Part shown: positions 22,432 to 33,230 of the stretch, in pieces
Layout of the letters: each line of letters opens with the position of its first letter
Numbering within the stretch: position 1 is the first letter of the stretch
Assembly (NCBI GenBank): GCA_022695795.1
Contig: MU404077.1
Location: 396,071-460,070 of the forward strand
Length of the DNA: 64,000 nt
Origin: Biscogniauxia marginata
Taxonomy: Eukaryota; Ascomycota; Sordariomycetes; Xylariales; Xylariaceae
Direction: 5' to 3'
The notes under the pieces: generated by a model
What the model was told of the DNA's origin: nothing
The model's input: the letters and a program-made list of their open reading frames with translations, nothing else
The model's database searches: none
Program-made: the position numbers and the translations under genes

Positions 22432-23377
22432 CTACTTAAAGCTGATCGAAACATCATAGGTACTATAGTCGAGAAAATGCATCGTCTTGACGTTCCCGTC
22501 CTTAAGCACCTTGCAGTACTTCTTGTGTTCCTTTTCTTTCCAAGCCTTAACCTGGCAGTCCTGTTGTGTGTTAATTATATATTAGTATTGGTGAACGACA
22601 AATCATACAATTGAGTGCAGATGGTAGGTGGTGATAGGGGTAGAAAGAGGTTGAGAAGAATATCAAACGGGAGGAGGGGGGGTGGATGACTATCTTATCA
22701 CACACATATAAATATACCTACTTACCCGATTGCAGTAAAAAAACATCATGCACCGCGAACACTTCTCCAGATTCTCCTTAGCCTCTCCACAGGTGTGACA
22801 TTTTAGCGGTGCTCCCTTTGGGACTATGTGCTTGACGACCTCGCTGTTCATAGCGAAGACGTCTTCAAGCTTGAGCGGGATGATCTGTAGTAATACGAGA
22901 AAAATGTTAATCAAAACCACCAATGCTCAGGACCATGGATAAATGATGAGTAAAAGAGATGGTTGGCAACTAACGAGAACTTCATCCGAATCCTCAACCC
23001 GCACGCCGGCCGGCCGTGCGGTCTAGGAAGAGGTGCTTCAGGGCGTAGAAGACGGCGATGGTGTAGCCGACCTTGAAGTCACGCAGCAGCCGCGGCATGT
23101 CGTTTGGGTTGTCCGGGTAGAAGGCCACGACGAACTCGCCGCCCTCAGCGTCGCGGGCCACGATGCGCGGGCGTAATAACGTGTCGGCCTGGATGATCTC
23201 ACCGAGCAGGCACCAGTGCTTCCGGTTCTTCATGCTGCCAGGCGGGTACTGCGGGTCCGTAACGGGGTCCGCGTCCATGAAGTACCGGTCGTCTAGGTCG
23301 TTCTCCCCCGGGCAGTCTGCGAAGGGCGGGAAGAAATTGCGGTCCTTAGAAGACTGGGGTTCAGATCGCTTCGCCAT
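22432..23377 (-). pseudogene. MYND-finger protein gene with an apparent frameshift in exon 1
   Basis: Three exons can be joined on the minus strand: 23377-22975, 22884-22726 and 22560-22432. The last two encode a MYND zinc finger (CHTCGEAKENLEKCSRC, then YCNR, DCQ, HKKYC), a protein-interaction module. Exon 1 encodes about 123 residues up to HLFLDRTAG, then the frame ends; homologous-looking sequence (VRVEDSDEVL) continues in the +1 frame to the GTTAGT splice site. The break coincides with a tandem CCGG duplication (forward 23006-23013). Exon 1 is 403 nt, one more than a multiple of three, while removing one CCGG copy would leave 399. No splice signals bridge the break. This may be a real mutation or a sequencing/assembly error; the rest of the gene looks undecayed, favouring error or a very recent event. 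Intact, it would encode roughly 227 residues. Confidence 0.7.
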
Positions 23378-25973
23378 GGCTTAGGAGGGGGTTTTCAAGG
23401 GAGCTATGAGACGGTGGAGGAGCAAGGGGAAAGGCCGAGATAAAAGATGATGGTGAATGTTGATGGAATTGTTTTCTGTTCGGTAGAAAGCGAGACAAAT
23501 AGAAGTGGTCCTTAAGTACTTCAGATAAGTACCTGCAGTTTACCAAGGTTCGTTAAGCTTGTTGCGGTGAGAGAAAATAAATTGTGTCCCCAATAAAGTA
23601 TAAACTTTAAATATTTTGATTCGCTCTTTGTGATTCGAGACAAATGCGAACGCACAGTCCCATATTGGTATAATTGATGCTATACAGACTTGTTTGGTTT
23701 TGTCGAACTCTCTTAGCCTATCATTAATAAGGTCTGTGTTTGTCAGGAAGGAATAGCAGAGGTACGTAGAACAAACAAAGGAGCATTAGATAGGTAATTA
23801 AGTACTAGCTCTATACCGGTACTATCGACCATGATTTGACATCTGAAGCTCTGAGGGAGGAATATACTAGGTTGTGTGAATATTCCGCTACATATGTTTT
23901 AGTGGCGCTTTGTCTGCCTAGAAATAAAATCATGTATCAAGCCAGAAGTAATTCTAAGACACCGAATAGTTTTTGAGGGGTTTCCTTTTGCTAGAAGTTC
24001 CAAATATGCTGCTTGCTGAGAGAAATGGCATGACTATAAGTGGGACCACAGGGCACTGAATAGCATTGTTGAAGAGGTTAGAAGAATACAAACACCTGTT
24101 GACTGTTCTTTTTTGTAACAACCACTTATACTCAACGTAGAAAATAAATCTACAAATAATAAATACCAGCTTGTCCATACTCCAGTCAATATACTCAATG
24201 AAAAAAGACACCATCCACTTTGAACAAGCACCTAGGGCCGCCGCAGACGGTGTGTAACATGAGTGTCAACCTACAACAACGAATCTCTGCGATGAAAACT
24301 AACATTTTCACGGGGCTTACGGCTGAGAGTATCGTAGACGACTAGAGAATCTATCTCCAGCCTAACCTCTCAGCAAGGATACCCTCAAAACAGACCGACG
24401 CTCGGGCAGCATCTATGGACCGCAAGGCAATATAGCAGACAAAGCCGCTCAATCTTAAGAACATAATGGCGTGGGAGGCACCATACCCTATCCCAAGCCT
24501 GAGATTGGGGTTGAAGGCTGAATACAATCGATTGTTAGCCTCATATGGGGAGGTATATAAATCACATTGCCCATTCGCTCAGCCCCGTCCGAGTGATATT
24601 TACATTTGTGAAGGCGAACGTACTTGAAGCTAGGCCTTACGACAAGCCACTTTTTAGGGCAACACTATGAATACCAATCCAACTGCTCTGAGTCTTGAAA
24701 AGCTCGCTCTAAGGCTGCGAACATACAATAACGCATGAGCCCTCTATGTAGATATCGCGGATCGAGAGGGCTCATAAATACGATATCGATTTGTGGCTAA
24801 TATAAAGAGACTCAAACTATATGCACCCCTCACATCTTCAGCGTCACCAATTACCCAGGTTCCGTGGTTAGATCAGAATAAACGGTTTAGGCGCCGCTCG
24901 TAGAACCAAAACCCATACCGGCTACTACAACTTCAGGTAAGACTATGTGTTCGTCATTTCTAACGCCATAATGATCAGCAATGCGTTATGTGGCCTACTT
25001 GTGCCATCTGAGCTAGGATCTGAGGCTGGCTTGATGATTCCCGCTCTAGTCCTATCACTTCGGCCTGAGAGCTATTCCCGAAGGACAATCACACATAAGT
25101 ATTCTCTAGGATATAATAATCCTCATCACTTAGGAAGGATAAATAGCCTAGCCCACACCTACACTTCAGGGAAATTCGGGTCGCTTGAATGGGGCCAAAT
25201 TGACAAGGTCGATAAGGACGACATGTGACATGTGTCCCAACCCCGTCGAAGGTTCAACATGATTGGGTGGAGTGGTGTGACGAAATATTTATACCTGCAG
25301 TCGGCAGGTAATGAGGGGTGGAGGGCATACATCAACATTCATGTGACAGGTATTTCCCATGGGCTTCCCTCGAACGTCGTTCATATTAGACAAAAACGTG
25401 AATGACAAGCATCCTCTGACGAGATGGCCAAAAGTGTCGCGGCGGCAAAAGAGGTATATCTAGTTGGAGAAGATGGGAATTACGAATACGAGTCTCGCTC
25501 AAGCCCTCTCTCCTAGTGAATATATCATTTCATTATCTTCTATGATTTACATTTTTCGCGAGGAAGCGAAGTCATATGATGTCAACGACGACTGGAATAT
25601 GTTGAAGAGAGCTTTACTCGAACAAGGCCATCTCGCAACTATTACGTCCCGTGGAGACTGGAGGGAAAATCATCTAGTCTTATCTATGCTATGACGATAT
25701 CTAGCCGGGGAATATAAAGCCATATGTCTAGGACGAGGGGATCATGTTGTTCGACTCAAGTCTTTCGCTATACATACAACGTCTAGACATTTCTAGTCTG
25801 CATTGACATAAATACATACTTACATACATTGTGTGTACATGCCCCCCCTATCGTACACAAGTCATTAATTCCGTTCTATTTTATTTGTATTTTCCGTTCC
25901 TCCCTCGTAAATTTTTTTCAACTCCACGTAAACTCGTATCACACTCAAGCCAATATTTCTAAATATATATATT
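23378..25973. other. Gene-poor tract, 2.6 kb
   Basis: Only short frames, none with a recognisable domain. The sequence is AT-richer than flanking genes and has no clear repeat structure. The left edge must contain the MYND gene promoter; the right edge the 3' end of the helicase gene. Confidence 0.5.
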
Positions 25974-27887
25974 TCATATGAGCGCCTGGCCCATGTACAT
26001 GCTCTCCCGGACCTCGGCGACGATGTCGCGGCGGTCGTTCTTGCCCACGAGCACGATGCCGCGCCCACGTCTCCCCATACGACCCGCTCGACCCAGGCGG
26101 TGGATAAAGTCGATCGTCGTGTGCGGGACATCGTACAGGATGACGTGCCGGACGGCGAGCGTGTCGATGCCGCGCGACGCCAGGTCAGTAGCCACGATGA
26201 CCACGGTGTTGGGCAGCACGCGCCGGCCCTTCCCCGGGGGCGGGATGCCCGGGACTTGGTTCTGCGGCGTCTCCGCCGCCGCCGCCTCCGCGTCGCCGTC
26301 CATGGCGGCCCGCATGGGCTCGGCGCGCGTGAACAGCTGGAGCATCTCCGACTGCCGCTGTTCCGGGGTGTCGCGGTGCAGGGCGACGGCGTTGATGCCC
26401 TTGGAGACGAGGTAGCTGGCGACCTCTTGCGTGCGCTCGCGCTCGTTCACGAACACTAGGATGCGCTTGATATCGACCGCTCCCGGGACGGGGTAGCCCC
26501 CGGACTGCGCCACGTCCTTGCCGATCGACCAGATGGCGTCCGCGCACGCGAGGTCCTTGTTGTCTCTGTAAGGGTCCCGGGTCACGTCGATAACGCCGAG
26601 CTGAACGCGCCGCGGGATAGCGTGCAAGTTCGGCGTCGTGATGCGCACCATGTCCGGGAACTCGGTCCCCAGATACTGATCCAGCCACTTGGGGATCGTG
26701 GCCGAGCAGAGCACCAGCTGCTTCAGCGACGGCAGCGCGCGGTCGAGGATCGACGTCGTCACGGGCGAGAAGCTGCGGTCGAAGAGCGAGTCTGCCTCGT
26801 CGACCACGAGGTGGCTGACGCGCGAGAGGATGTACGGGTCCGAGTCGGCCATGGACGAGAGCAGGTGGGGCGTCGAGACTACCATGTCGATCCCCCGTGG
26901 TGCGTACATGTCCGAGTTGATGATCTTGGCCGTCACGTTGGCCGAGAAGAGGGAAACCTTGAACTTGATCGCGTGCGAGAGGGCCTTCGCAACCTTGCCT
27001 ACCTGATCTACGAGCTCGGCCGTGGGCACGAGGACGACGACCTTCGGCCGCGACATGGTTGGGTGTGGGGCGAACTCGCGGGGGCCCGTGTACCCGGGCA
27101 GCCTCATCGCATGCCACTGCTTTACGTAGGCTTCTCGGTGGGCCGCAATGGCGGGGTCAGCTGCCTCGGCTTGTTTTAAGGCCTGACTTGCCGGTATGAG
27201 GTAGGCGAGAGTTTTGCCCGAGCCAGTCTCCGCCGCCAGCAGGAACTCCTGTCTTCTGGAGTCGTCTTTCGCCTTTCGAGACCGCCGTCCGGGGTCCTGT
27301 CCCAGCAGTGCCGGTACTGCGAGCCGCTGTATGGGGGTGGGCTTGATATCCACCATGCCCTTCAGGGCCTCTCCACCAATGGCCTCCTTAATCACGGGCA
27401 GGAGCTCAAACTTGTCGAACGAGTCGATCTCGACCATGTCTTCCTTCGTGCGCGACCTCCGGCCGTATGATATCGTCGCCAGCGAGCCCTGCATCTTCAT
27501 CGCCTTTATTCGCCGGTCATCCCTCCTGCCTCTCCCATCCCCACGAGCGTCATCACCTCCTCGAGGAGCTGGCCTGTACGGCTGCTGGCGCCTCGGCCCG
27601 ACTTCTCGAATTCTGGACGGCGCCGACGTCCGGTTCATGCCGCCGAACGGGCCCTCCGACCTCCGCCGGGCCGGCCTGTCCTCCCTGCCCTCTTCATCTC
27701 GCCTCGGGGCGCGAGAAACACGGTCTGACAGCACCATTCGCGAGGGAGTTGGTCTCGTGCGGCGGTGCAAAAACCGCAGCGTGGTCCATGACGGTGGTGG
27801 TTGGTGTCTTATATTGAAAAGTAGGGTTCGGTAGGTAGTGATGAACAAGCAGGACGGGCATATGGGCGCCGCACCAAAAGGGCGCAT
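25974..27887 (-). CDS. MRH4: Mitochondrial DEAD-box RNA helicase, Mrh4-like
   Basis: Single exon of 637 residues. The first 50 residues are rich in Arg and aromatic/hydrophobic residues with no Asp or Glu, as expected of a mitochondrial presequence. Helicase motifs follow in order: KPTPIQRLAVPAL (Q-motif region, about 182-194), AETGSGKT (219-226), PTAELVDQ, VVSTPHLL, DEAD (363-366), SAT (395-397), RILVFVNERE, VATDLASRGID and HRLGRAGRMGRRGRG. DEADSLFDRSF and the overall layout match yeast Mrh4, which is needed for large mitoribosomal subunit assembly around 21S rRNA. An Ala/Glu-rich insertion sits in the second RecA domain near residues 528-550. An inner ATG at residue 51 would remove the presequence, so the ATG at 27887 is preferred. 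Confidence 0.9.
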   Translation of the reverse strand: MRPFGAAPICPSCLFITTYRTLLFNIRHQPPPSWTTLRFLHRRTRPTPSRMVLSDRVSRAPRRDEEGREDRPARRRSEGPFGGMNRTSAPSRIREVGPRRQQPYRPAPRGGDDARGDGRGRRDDRRIKAMKMQGSLATISYGRRSRTKEDMVEIDSFDKFELLPVIKEAIGGEALKGMVDIKPTPIQRLAVPALLGQDPGRRSRKAKDDSRRQEFLLAAETGSGKTLAYLIPASQALKQAEAADPAIAAHREAYVKQWHAMRLPGYTGPREFAPHPTMSRPKVVVLVPTAELVDQVGKVAKALSHAIKFKVSLFSANVTAKIINSDMYAPRGIDMVVSTPHLLSSMADSDPYILSRVSHLVVDEADSLFDRSFSPVTTSILDRALPSLKQLVLCSATIPKWLDQYLGTEFPDMVRITTPNLHAIPRRVQLGVIDVTRDPYRDNKDLACADAIWSIGKDVAQSGGYPVPGAVDIKRILVFVNERERTQEVASYLVSKGINAVALHRDTPEQRQSEMLQLFTRAEPMRAAMDGDAEAAAAETPQNQVPGIPPPGKGRRVLPNTVVIVATDLASRGIDTLAVRHVILYDVPHTTIDFIHRLGRAGRMGRRGRGIVLVGKNDRRDIVAEVRESMYMGQALI

Positions 27888-30800
27888 GGTTCACGTCTTT
27901 TCCCAATTGTCTGTATTTCTTCTTCTCGGGCCTGGAGGTGCTTGAACAGATTTATTCTATGTTGCGATACTCGACGAAGCTCTTCAATCGAAGCTGCATA
28001 CAAAAATTTTTGTATTGGGCAACTCTTTTTTTTTTGGCGCTATGACGCAACGAGAGGTAGCAGGTAGCTTAGTGGCCCGTGCATATGGTAACCTTCCGGA
28101 AATGGCAAGCAGTGTCGCATACAGTGCGGCTTACATGGCATCTCTCTTAGGTAGTAATTATCACAGCCTGCATAATCTAGGTATAGTGACAACATAGTCA
28201 TTCCTTTATAATTTCTACCTTCGGGGTCTTCAACTCAGCACGTTATATATGGTCATGTGGTATGAGCTAGCCATTCACTAGTGAATGATAGTTGGTTTGG
28301 AGTCGACATTCATCAGCCCTCTACTTGATGTTTTTCTTCTTTAGTTTAGGTACACACAAGAATATCGATCTTCAGGGTCCTGTGCTCGGGACTTTCAGAA
28401 GTAAGAAGGATGAACAGGTGGGAAAGTCATTGCGTATCAACTAGACCCCGCGGCTATGTTGTTGTCAAAGGCTCACGACGCGACTCGCGCCGGCAGTATC
28501 AGAACGCGACAAAAGTCCAAACAGAATGTCTTGTACCATGTATCGACATTGTTAAATTAAGGGCCTACTATAATTTGCACTTGCAGTTTTCTAGTGAAAT
28601 CTTGCATAGGTGTGATCTTCTCGAAGGCTGCGCGCGGACCATGGTAGAGAACCGAGTCTTATCCCACACCGTGCTGTCCATATATAAGGAATTGTTCCGT
28701 GAAACTATGACTTCTTGGATAGGGTGTATGAGTTCATTTACTCCCAAAATAAGAGCCTTGTCCGATCAGTGGCGTGTTGATTGTTCCTAGTTTTTGCCAC
28801 TACTCACTGAGACACTCGGAGGACCCTACATCTAGATATATAACCGCTGGCCACATTTTCATATCGTCGCCAGGGTCTTAGAGCGGTTAATTAACTGATA
28901 GAGAACGGCAGAAGATTAGTTATCAAAATTTCCTGTCGGTCTATTCTCGGCCCTTCCTGCTAAAAATCAATGGAATTTTTAAGTACCTTTTTCTTTTTCT
29001 TTTTCCTTTTCCTTTTCCTTTCTTCCCCTATCCACTTGGCACGGGCCGTGTACGGTGTGTCAGTATAGTACGGGGGGTTTTTTTTGGCCGGGCGCGGATA
29101 TTATGAACCCCGATATTGATTTCCGAATTCAGGAAGAACCGCTTGTTGATTGGTGGCATAGACATGGGATGGCTTTGTAAGGGTCTGAATCGTTCCACCC
29201 CACGGTAAACCTAGGCAAAGCACCGTTATATGTCAGAACGATCTAGAGGCGTAGAGGTCGGCACTTGGGAGGTGGTGGCTGGATCCTGTGCCGTGTTCGA
29301 CCTTGATATGTGTTGAAAGAGCGGATAGATCCACTCGGAGTCTTTCCTAGACTATCATCATTGTATCCGGTTCTGGTGGCAGCCAAAATAAACACAGATG
29401 AAGAAAGACTAAGGACGTAGTCGGGCGTTGGAGGGTTGGGTAAGCTAATTGAGCCCCGTCGAGAAGGGGGTCAGGCCATGGTGAAAAGCCTACGTTAGAA
29501 TATTGCCCACCGCCTCTGGGGTTTCTGCAATTACGCAAGGAGATCAGGTGGTTCTGCCGCTAATCGACAGCCAGATTGTAAGACCTACCTGAATATTGCT
29601 GCATGTCTTAGATACCCCCTCCCCCTCCTCCCCCCAAAAAATAAAACCGGTGCTATGAATATGTCCTCGCCTCCTTGGTGTCGAGTGTATGTCCGGGGCT
29701 GGCTAGAAGAAGATGATGATTCAGGAAGCCTGTTTGGTATTTGGCCTTAGCAAAGTCTTGGTCTCTCTCGCCGTTCTTGCCCTTAGCCACGTGGAGTAAC
29801 CGAGGCAAAATACTTGGGGTATTGACACCCGGACAAGAGCGAACTGAGACACGCAAGGCATCGAGCTGGAAAAAAAAGTACCGATTAGGCTTTTCGAGCC
29901 ATCCAGCCTCGAAAATTACCATGACTGATACCACCGGGCCCTTAGGGAGAAACGTAGTCGAGAGCTACATGAAGCAAAGTTAGCTGTAGTACAGCCATGT
30001 CCTTTCTCAGAGCGAGCTGTCTCACGCTCTCTTGAAGAGGTATGCGACTCCGAGAACTAGGTCTCTCGGCCTTTGACGATGAAGAATCAGACTCCGTGAG
30101 CCTCAGAAAGCGGCGATGCTTCGCGGTGAGTAAGGTCCTAGCTATCACCGGAGGTAAAAGGTCTACCCAAGGGTGAATACGTCAGACCTATGTGATACCG
30201 TAACAATGCTACTGAGAATAAAAGACTTAGCGGTGAGGCATGCTTCAGGTTCGCCTGAAAACTTCAGAGGCTAAAAGGGATCTTAGCCCTAGATAGTAGA
30301 CTGAAACGACCAACTGCCCACCAGCCTGCTCTGAGGTTGCATCCCTTGGTATCCTAACTAATCTCTCCCACGACGAGTCGCAATTGGGCTGACACTTGTC
30401 CGCATGTCACTAGCGGTCAAAAACTACGACCGTGTATCCGCTATAGAGTCAACATCCGGCGGTATTCATGATCCGAGTGGTGACTTCGAGACACCCTCGA
30501 CTCAGTTAACCCATTCATGTAAGGTGCTCTAAGTGGCCGGGGGGGTTCTAGAGTACTGACCGATATTCGCGGGATACGTCAAGGGAGGGTTCTCATTGGT
30601 ATTAGGCTAGCTAGGTATATGGGGTCCTTACATGGCCTTCTGCCAGTCCCGGGAGGTTGTGATGTTCCCCGAAGCCCGTCTACGTCGAGATGCCATGGAT
30701 AACGCTTGCAAGGGTTTTAGATCTTGCCGGGTCGGTCGTATTTCCCTCTAGATTATGCTTAAGCAGATCGACCCCCTTCGACTGCCTTTGATCACCGCGC

Positions 30801-31897
30801 TAATAATAGTATGCTTCCATAGTGCAACATAACGACCCCTTGGCATGAAAACCTGGGGAGTATTGATCCAGGAAACCCATTGGTCTAACCCCTGCTATTC
30901 GATCTCCAAGATGCTTGAAGCACATTGAGCAATCAGTCTGGGCACAACAGATATGTTTGCTGGGGATCTACACACAGTCCAGCTAGGTGCATATACTCAG
31001 AAGCTTGTTTTATTTTATTTTTAACTTTAACCTTTTAATTGTATATGTACGATGGGATCACGATTAAATCTAGAATGGATCAGAACTCTATATTAACTCC
31101 CTAGGAGCAAGAGCTCATTTCACTAATACCCAGATAGATAGTTTAGAAGTCTGATAAGGAAGAATGCATATATCTATAATTGTCCCGAAATTTCCAGAGG
31201 CTGCTGGCTTCAACTTCTCATATGAAGGTGCATTGGCAAGTTTGCATATAATGAAAATACACAAGCATACACAAGCTGCGGAACCCAACGCAACCCCAAA
31301 CCGTAGGTCTGGTAGGTCTTCAGCCTAGACAATCAAAAGTGCAGCGCTAAGCAGGACGGTTGGGACAACTTGATAGCCTGATCGGTTCAAGTTGTCCCCA
31401 GCACGAGTATCTCCCGCCACTCGCATTAGGGTTTATCAATTGTTAAGGGGTGATGCCTGTGTATTCAAAAACTAGAATAACTGTTTTAGAATGGCCTGAA
31501 GAGCTGGATACAGTCTGCGCTGACCGTCTCTTATATAGACGTCTCTTCGGCGATAAGCCCATATGGCTTCCAATACATTCTGTTGGAAATAGCATCGCAA
31601 TACGCGCCTGCCTGTAATACATTCTTTGGTTCAGTACCCCTCACTTCAGTCAGACGCCTCCTGCCTTGCATACGGCATTCTTAGTTGCGGATAACAGTGG
31701 GTCCTTCCCGTTGTGTAGTATCCACTTCGTAACATCAATACAACTTGTTTTCTACCTATTATTTTTGGTAGCATTGGGGAGAGTTGGTATCAGATCTGGT
31801 GGCAGAGTCCAATTACATTATTCTTCTCACTGCTTCTGCCTTAGTAATGGTGATGCCGGTGCCTCGCCACCACGCTAGTAGAAATGGAAATAGTTAG
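27888..31897. other. Gene-poor tract, 4 kb
   Basis: No supported gene. Short frames show no domain. A pyrimidine tract of TTTTTC/TTTTCC units lies at about 28988-29024, followed near 29071 by a G run and a T run. Old, decayed insertions are possible but no reverse transcriptase, transposase or terminal repeats were seen. Confidence 0.5.
28988..29024. repeat. Pyrimidine tract (TTTTTC/TTTTCC)n
   Basis: About six imperfect hexamer units of T and C on the plus strand in non-coding DNA. Confidence 0.75.
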
Positions 31898-32249
31898 ACA
31901 CTCCAAGTTTATGCGTATGATGTTCCGACTAACGCAGGGATTTCAGATAACGAAAACAATAATTACGGCAATAACAACAATAATGCGGCGGTAACAACGA
32001 ACTCGAACTCGAATGTGAGTAGTAGCAACAGTGCTGCCAATACCGCGGCCTCTGCAGCTACTTGCGCCAACCAGAACAACAAGAGGCACCACGCTGGGCG
32101 GAATGGTGACAACAACAAGAATAATAACAATAACAACGCGAGTGTGTCAGCCTCATAGGAGTGCAGTCTACGAAGATGCTCTTATTAACCCGTAGATGGT
32201 AGACGATGCGAGTGCTGGTGCCGCTGCTGCCACCAACTGCGACAACTAG
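31898..32249 (+). CDS. Asn/Ala/Ser-rich orphan frame (possible exons of an unknown gene)
   Basis: From an AG at 31896-31897 an open frame runs to a TAG at 32156-32158 and encodes about 86 residues: VYAYDVPTNAG, then a tract dominated by Asn, Ser and Ala. A GTGTCA site at 32144 and an AG at 32194-32195 could remove a 52-nt intron in phase 0, extending it by 18 residues (MVDDASAGAAAATNCDN) that share the same composition before a TAG at 32247-32249. No start codon is found in frame, so upstream exons would be needed; a hydrophobic frame at 31730-31790 is one candidate. I recognise no family. It may be a rapidly evolving lineage-specific gene or a decayed one. Confidence 0.3.
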
Positions 32250-33230
32250 ACTACAAAATCTGAGACGACGCTTATAATTCTAGTTCAAAAGAAGAAGGTT
32301 TCCAGGAAGACACGAAAAGCTATATTTTGAAAGCGTTCATGTATGCAATGTCCGAATAGTGCGAGAGAAATTTGATTCAGATGGACTCGACTGTGTTAGT
32401 TCAAGTATATAAGGACGCAAATTAACTAAATTAAAAGAATAGGAATAAAAACTAAGTTTGATGAAAACATCGTGTATAGGTTATCACTTATCTTGTTGGT
32501 CGCCCGTGACAAATTGCCATGATTTAATAAATCCATATAAGCTGGCTTCGTATATGCTTGTTAATAGAAATAAGTGCTGAATTTAGGTATATATTAGTTG
32601 CACGAGAACCAGATATAAGAAAAGAATTTAGATTACATAATTCAATAGAGCATTCAACATCGAAGAGTTCTAATTACATACCTAGGTATGCTATTGTTCG
32701 TATTATATATAGAGATGTTACTGTTTGTCGATAGAATTATGTAGACATTTGCTGTGCACTGTGTATGTACATACTGCCACTCGGGTTAAATACATATAAG
32801 TCAATGACAAGTGTGGGGTACTTATGCTTACCTAATTAATGTATTAAGGAAGTATAATAAGTAATAAGATCCGGTTTGGTCACGTGGCCCACCCTGTTTG
32901 TACCTCGGCATTACTTACCACCAACTAGTTTAGTCACTTCTTTTCTTGAGAACTCATCACCTGGCGATGATATTATGGCCAGGTAGCTCAGATTCAATAT
33001 TCGATTTTCAATCTGGAACCCGCAACTGATTCAGTGTCAAGAAGCATCACATCATCTTGGCTACTGCCTACAATTGTGCAACAACAGTCATATGTTTCGT
33101 GCGTCTACTCCCATCCCGGATCATCAGGACAGATATTTCATCACTAGGGGGTCTCAAGCGTAACTGCAAGAAATTCGAAACAGGTACTCATCCCATAGAG
33201 GTCGTTAGCGGTGGTACCTTAGATGTTTCG
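32250..33230. other. Intergenic, 1 kb, upstream of the tau55 gene
   Basis: AT-rich, without a gene. It contains the 14-bp palindrome CATACCTAGGTATG (32677-32690) and the promoter of the tau55 gene. Confidence 0.5.
32677..32690. repeat. CCTAGG-centred palindrome CATACCTAGGTATG
   Basis: Perfect 14-bp palindrome in AT-rich non-coding DNA, same core as the elements at 1598 and 16092. Confidence 0.75.

Noticed and set aside
24947..25694. Two plus-strand frames of 93 and 76 codons in the gene-poor tract
   Set aside because: The first lacks any recognisable domain and exon partner; the second likewise. Not enough to call a gene or transposon remnant.
26185..27179. Long minus- and plus-strand frames inside the helicase gene
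   Set aside because: Composition (Arg/Gly/Asp mixtures) is that of out-of-frame GC-rich codons; the helicase frame contains every expected motif.
29653..30148. Overlapping short frames considered as a decayed transposon or HET-type gene
   Set aside because: No reverse transcriptase, transposase or HET motif and no terminal repeats could be seen.
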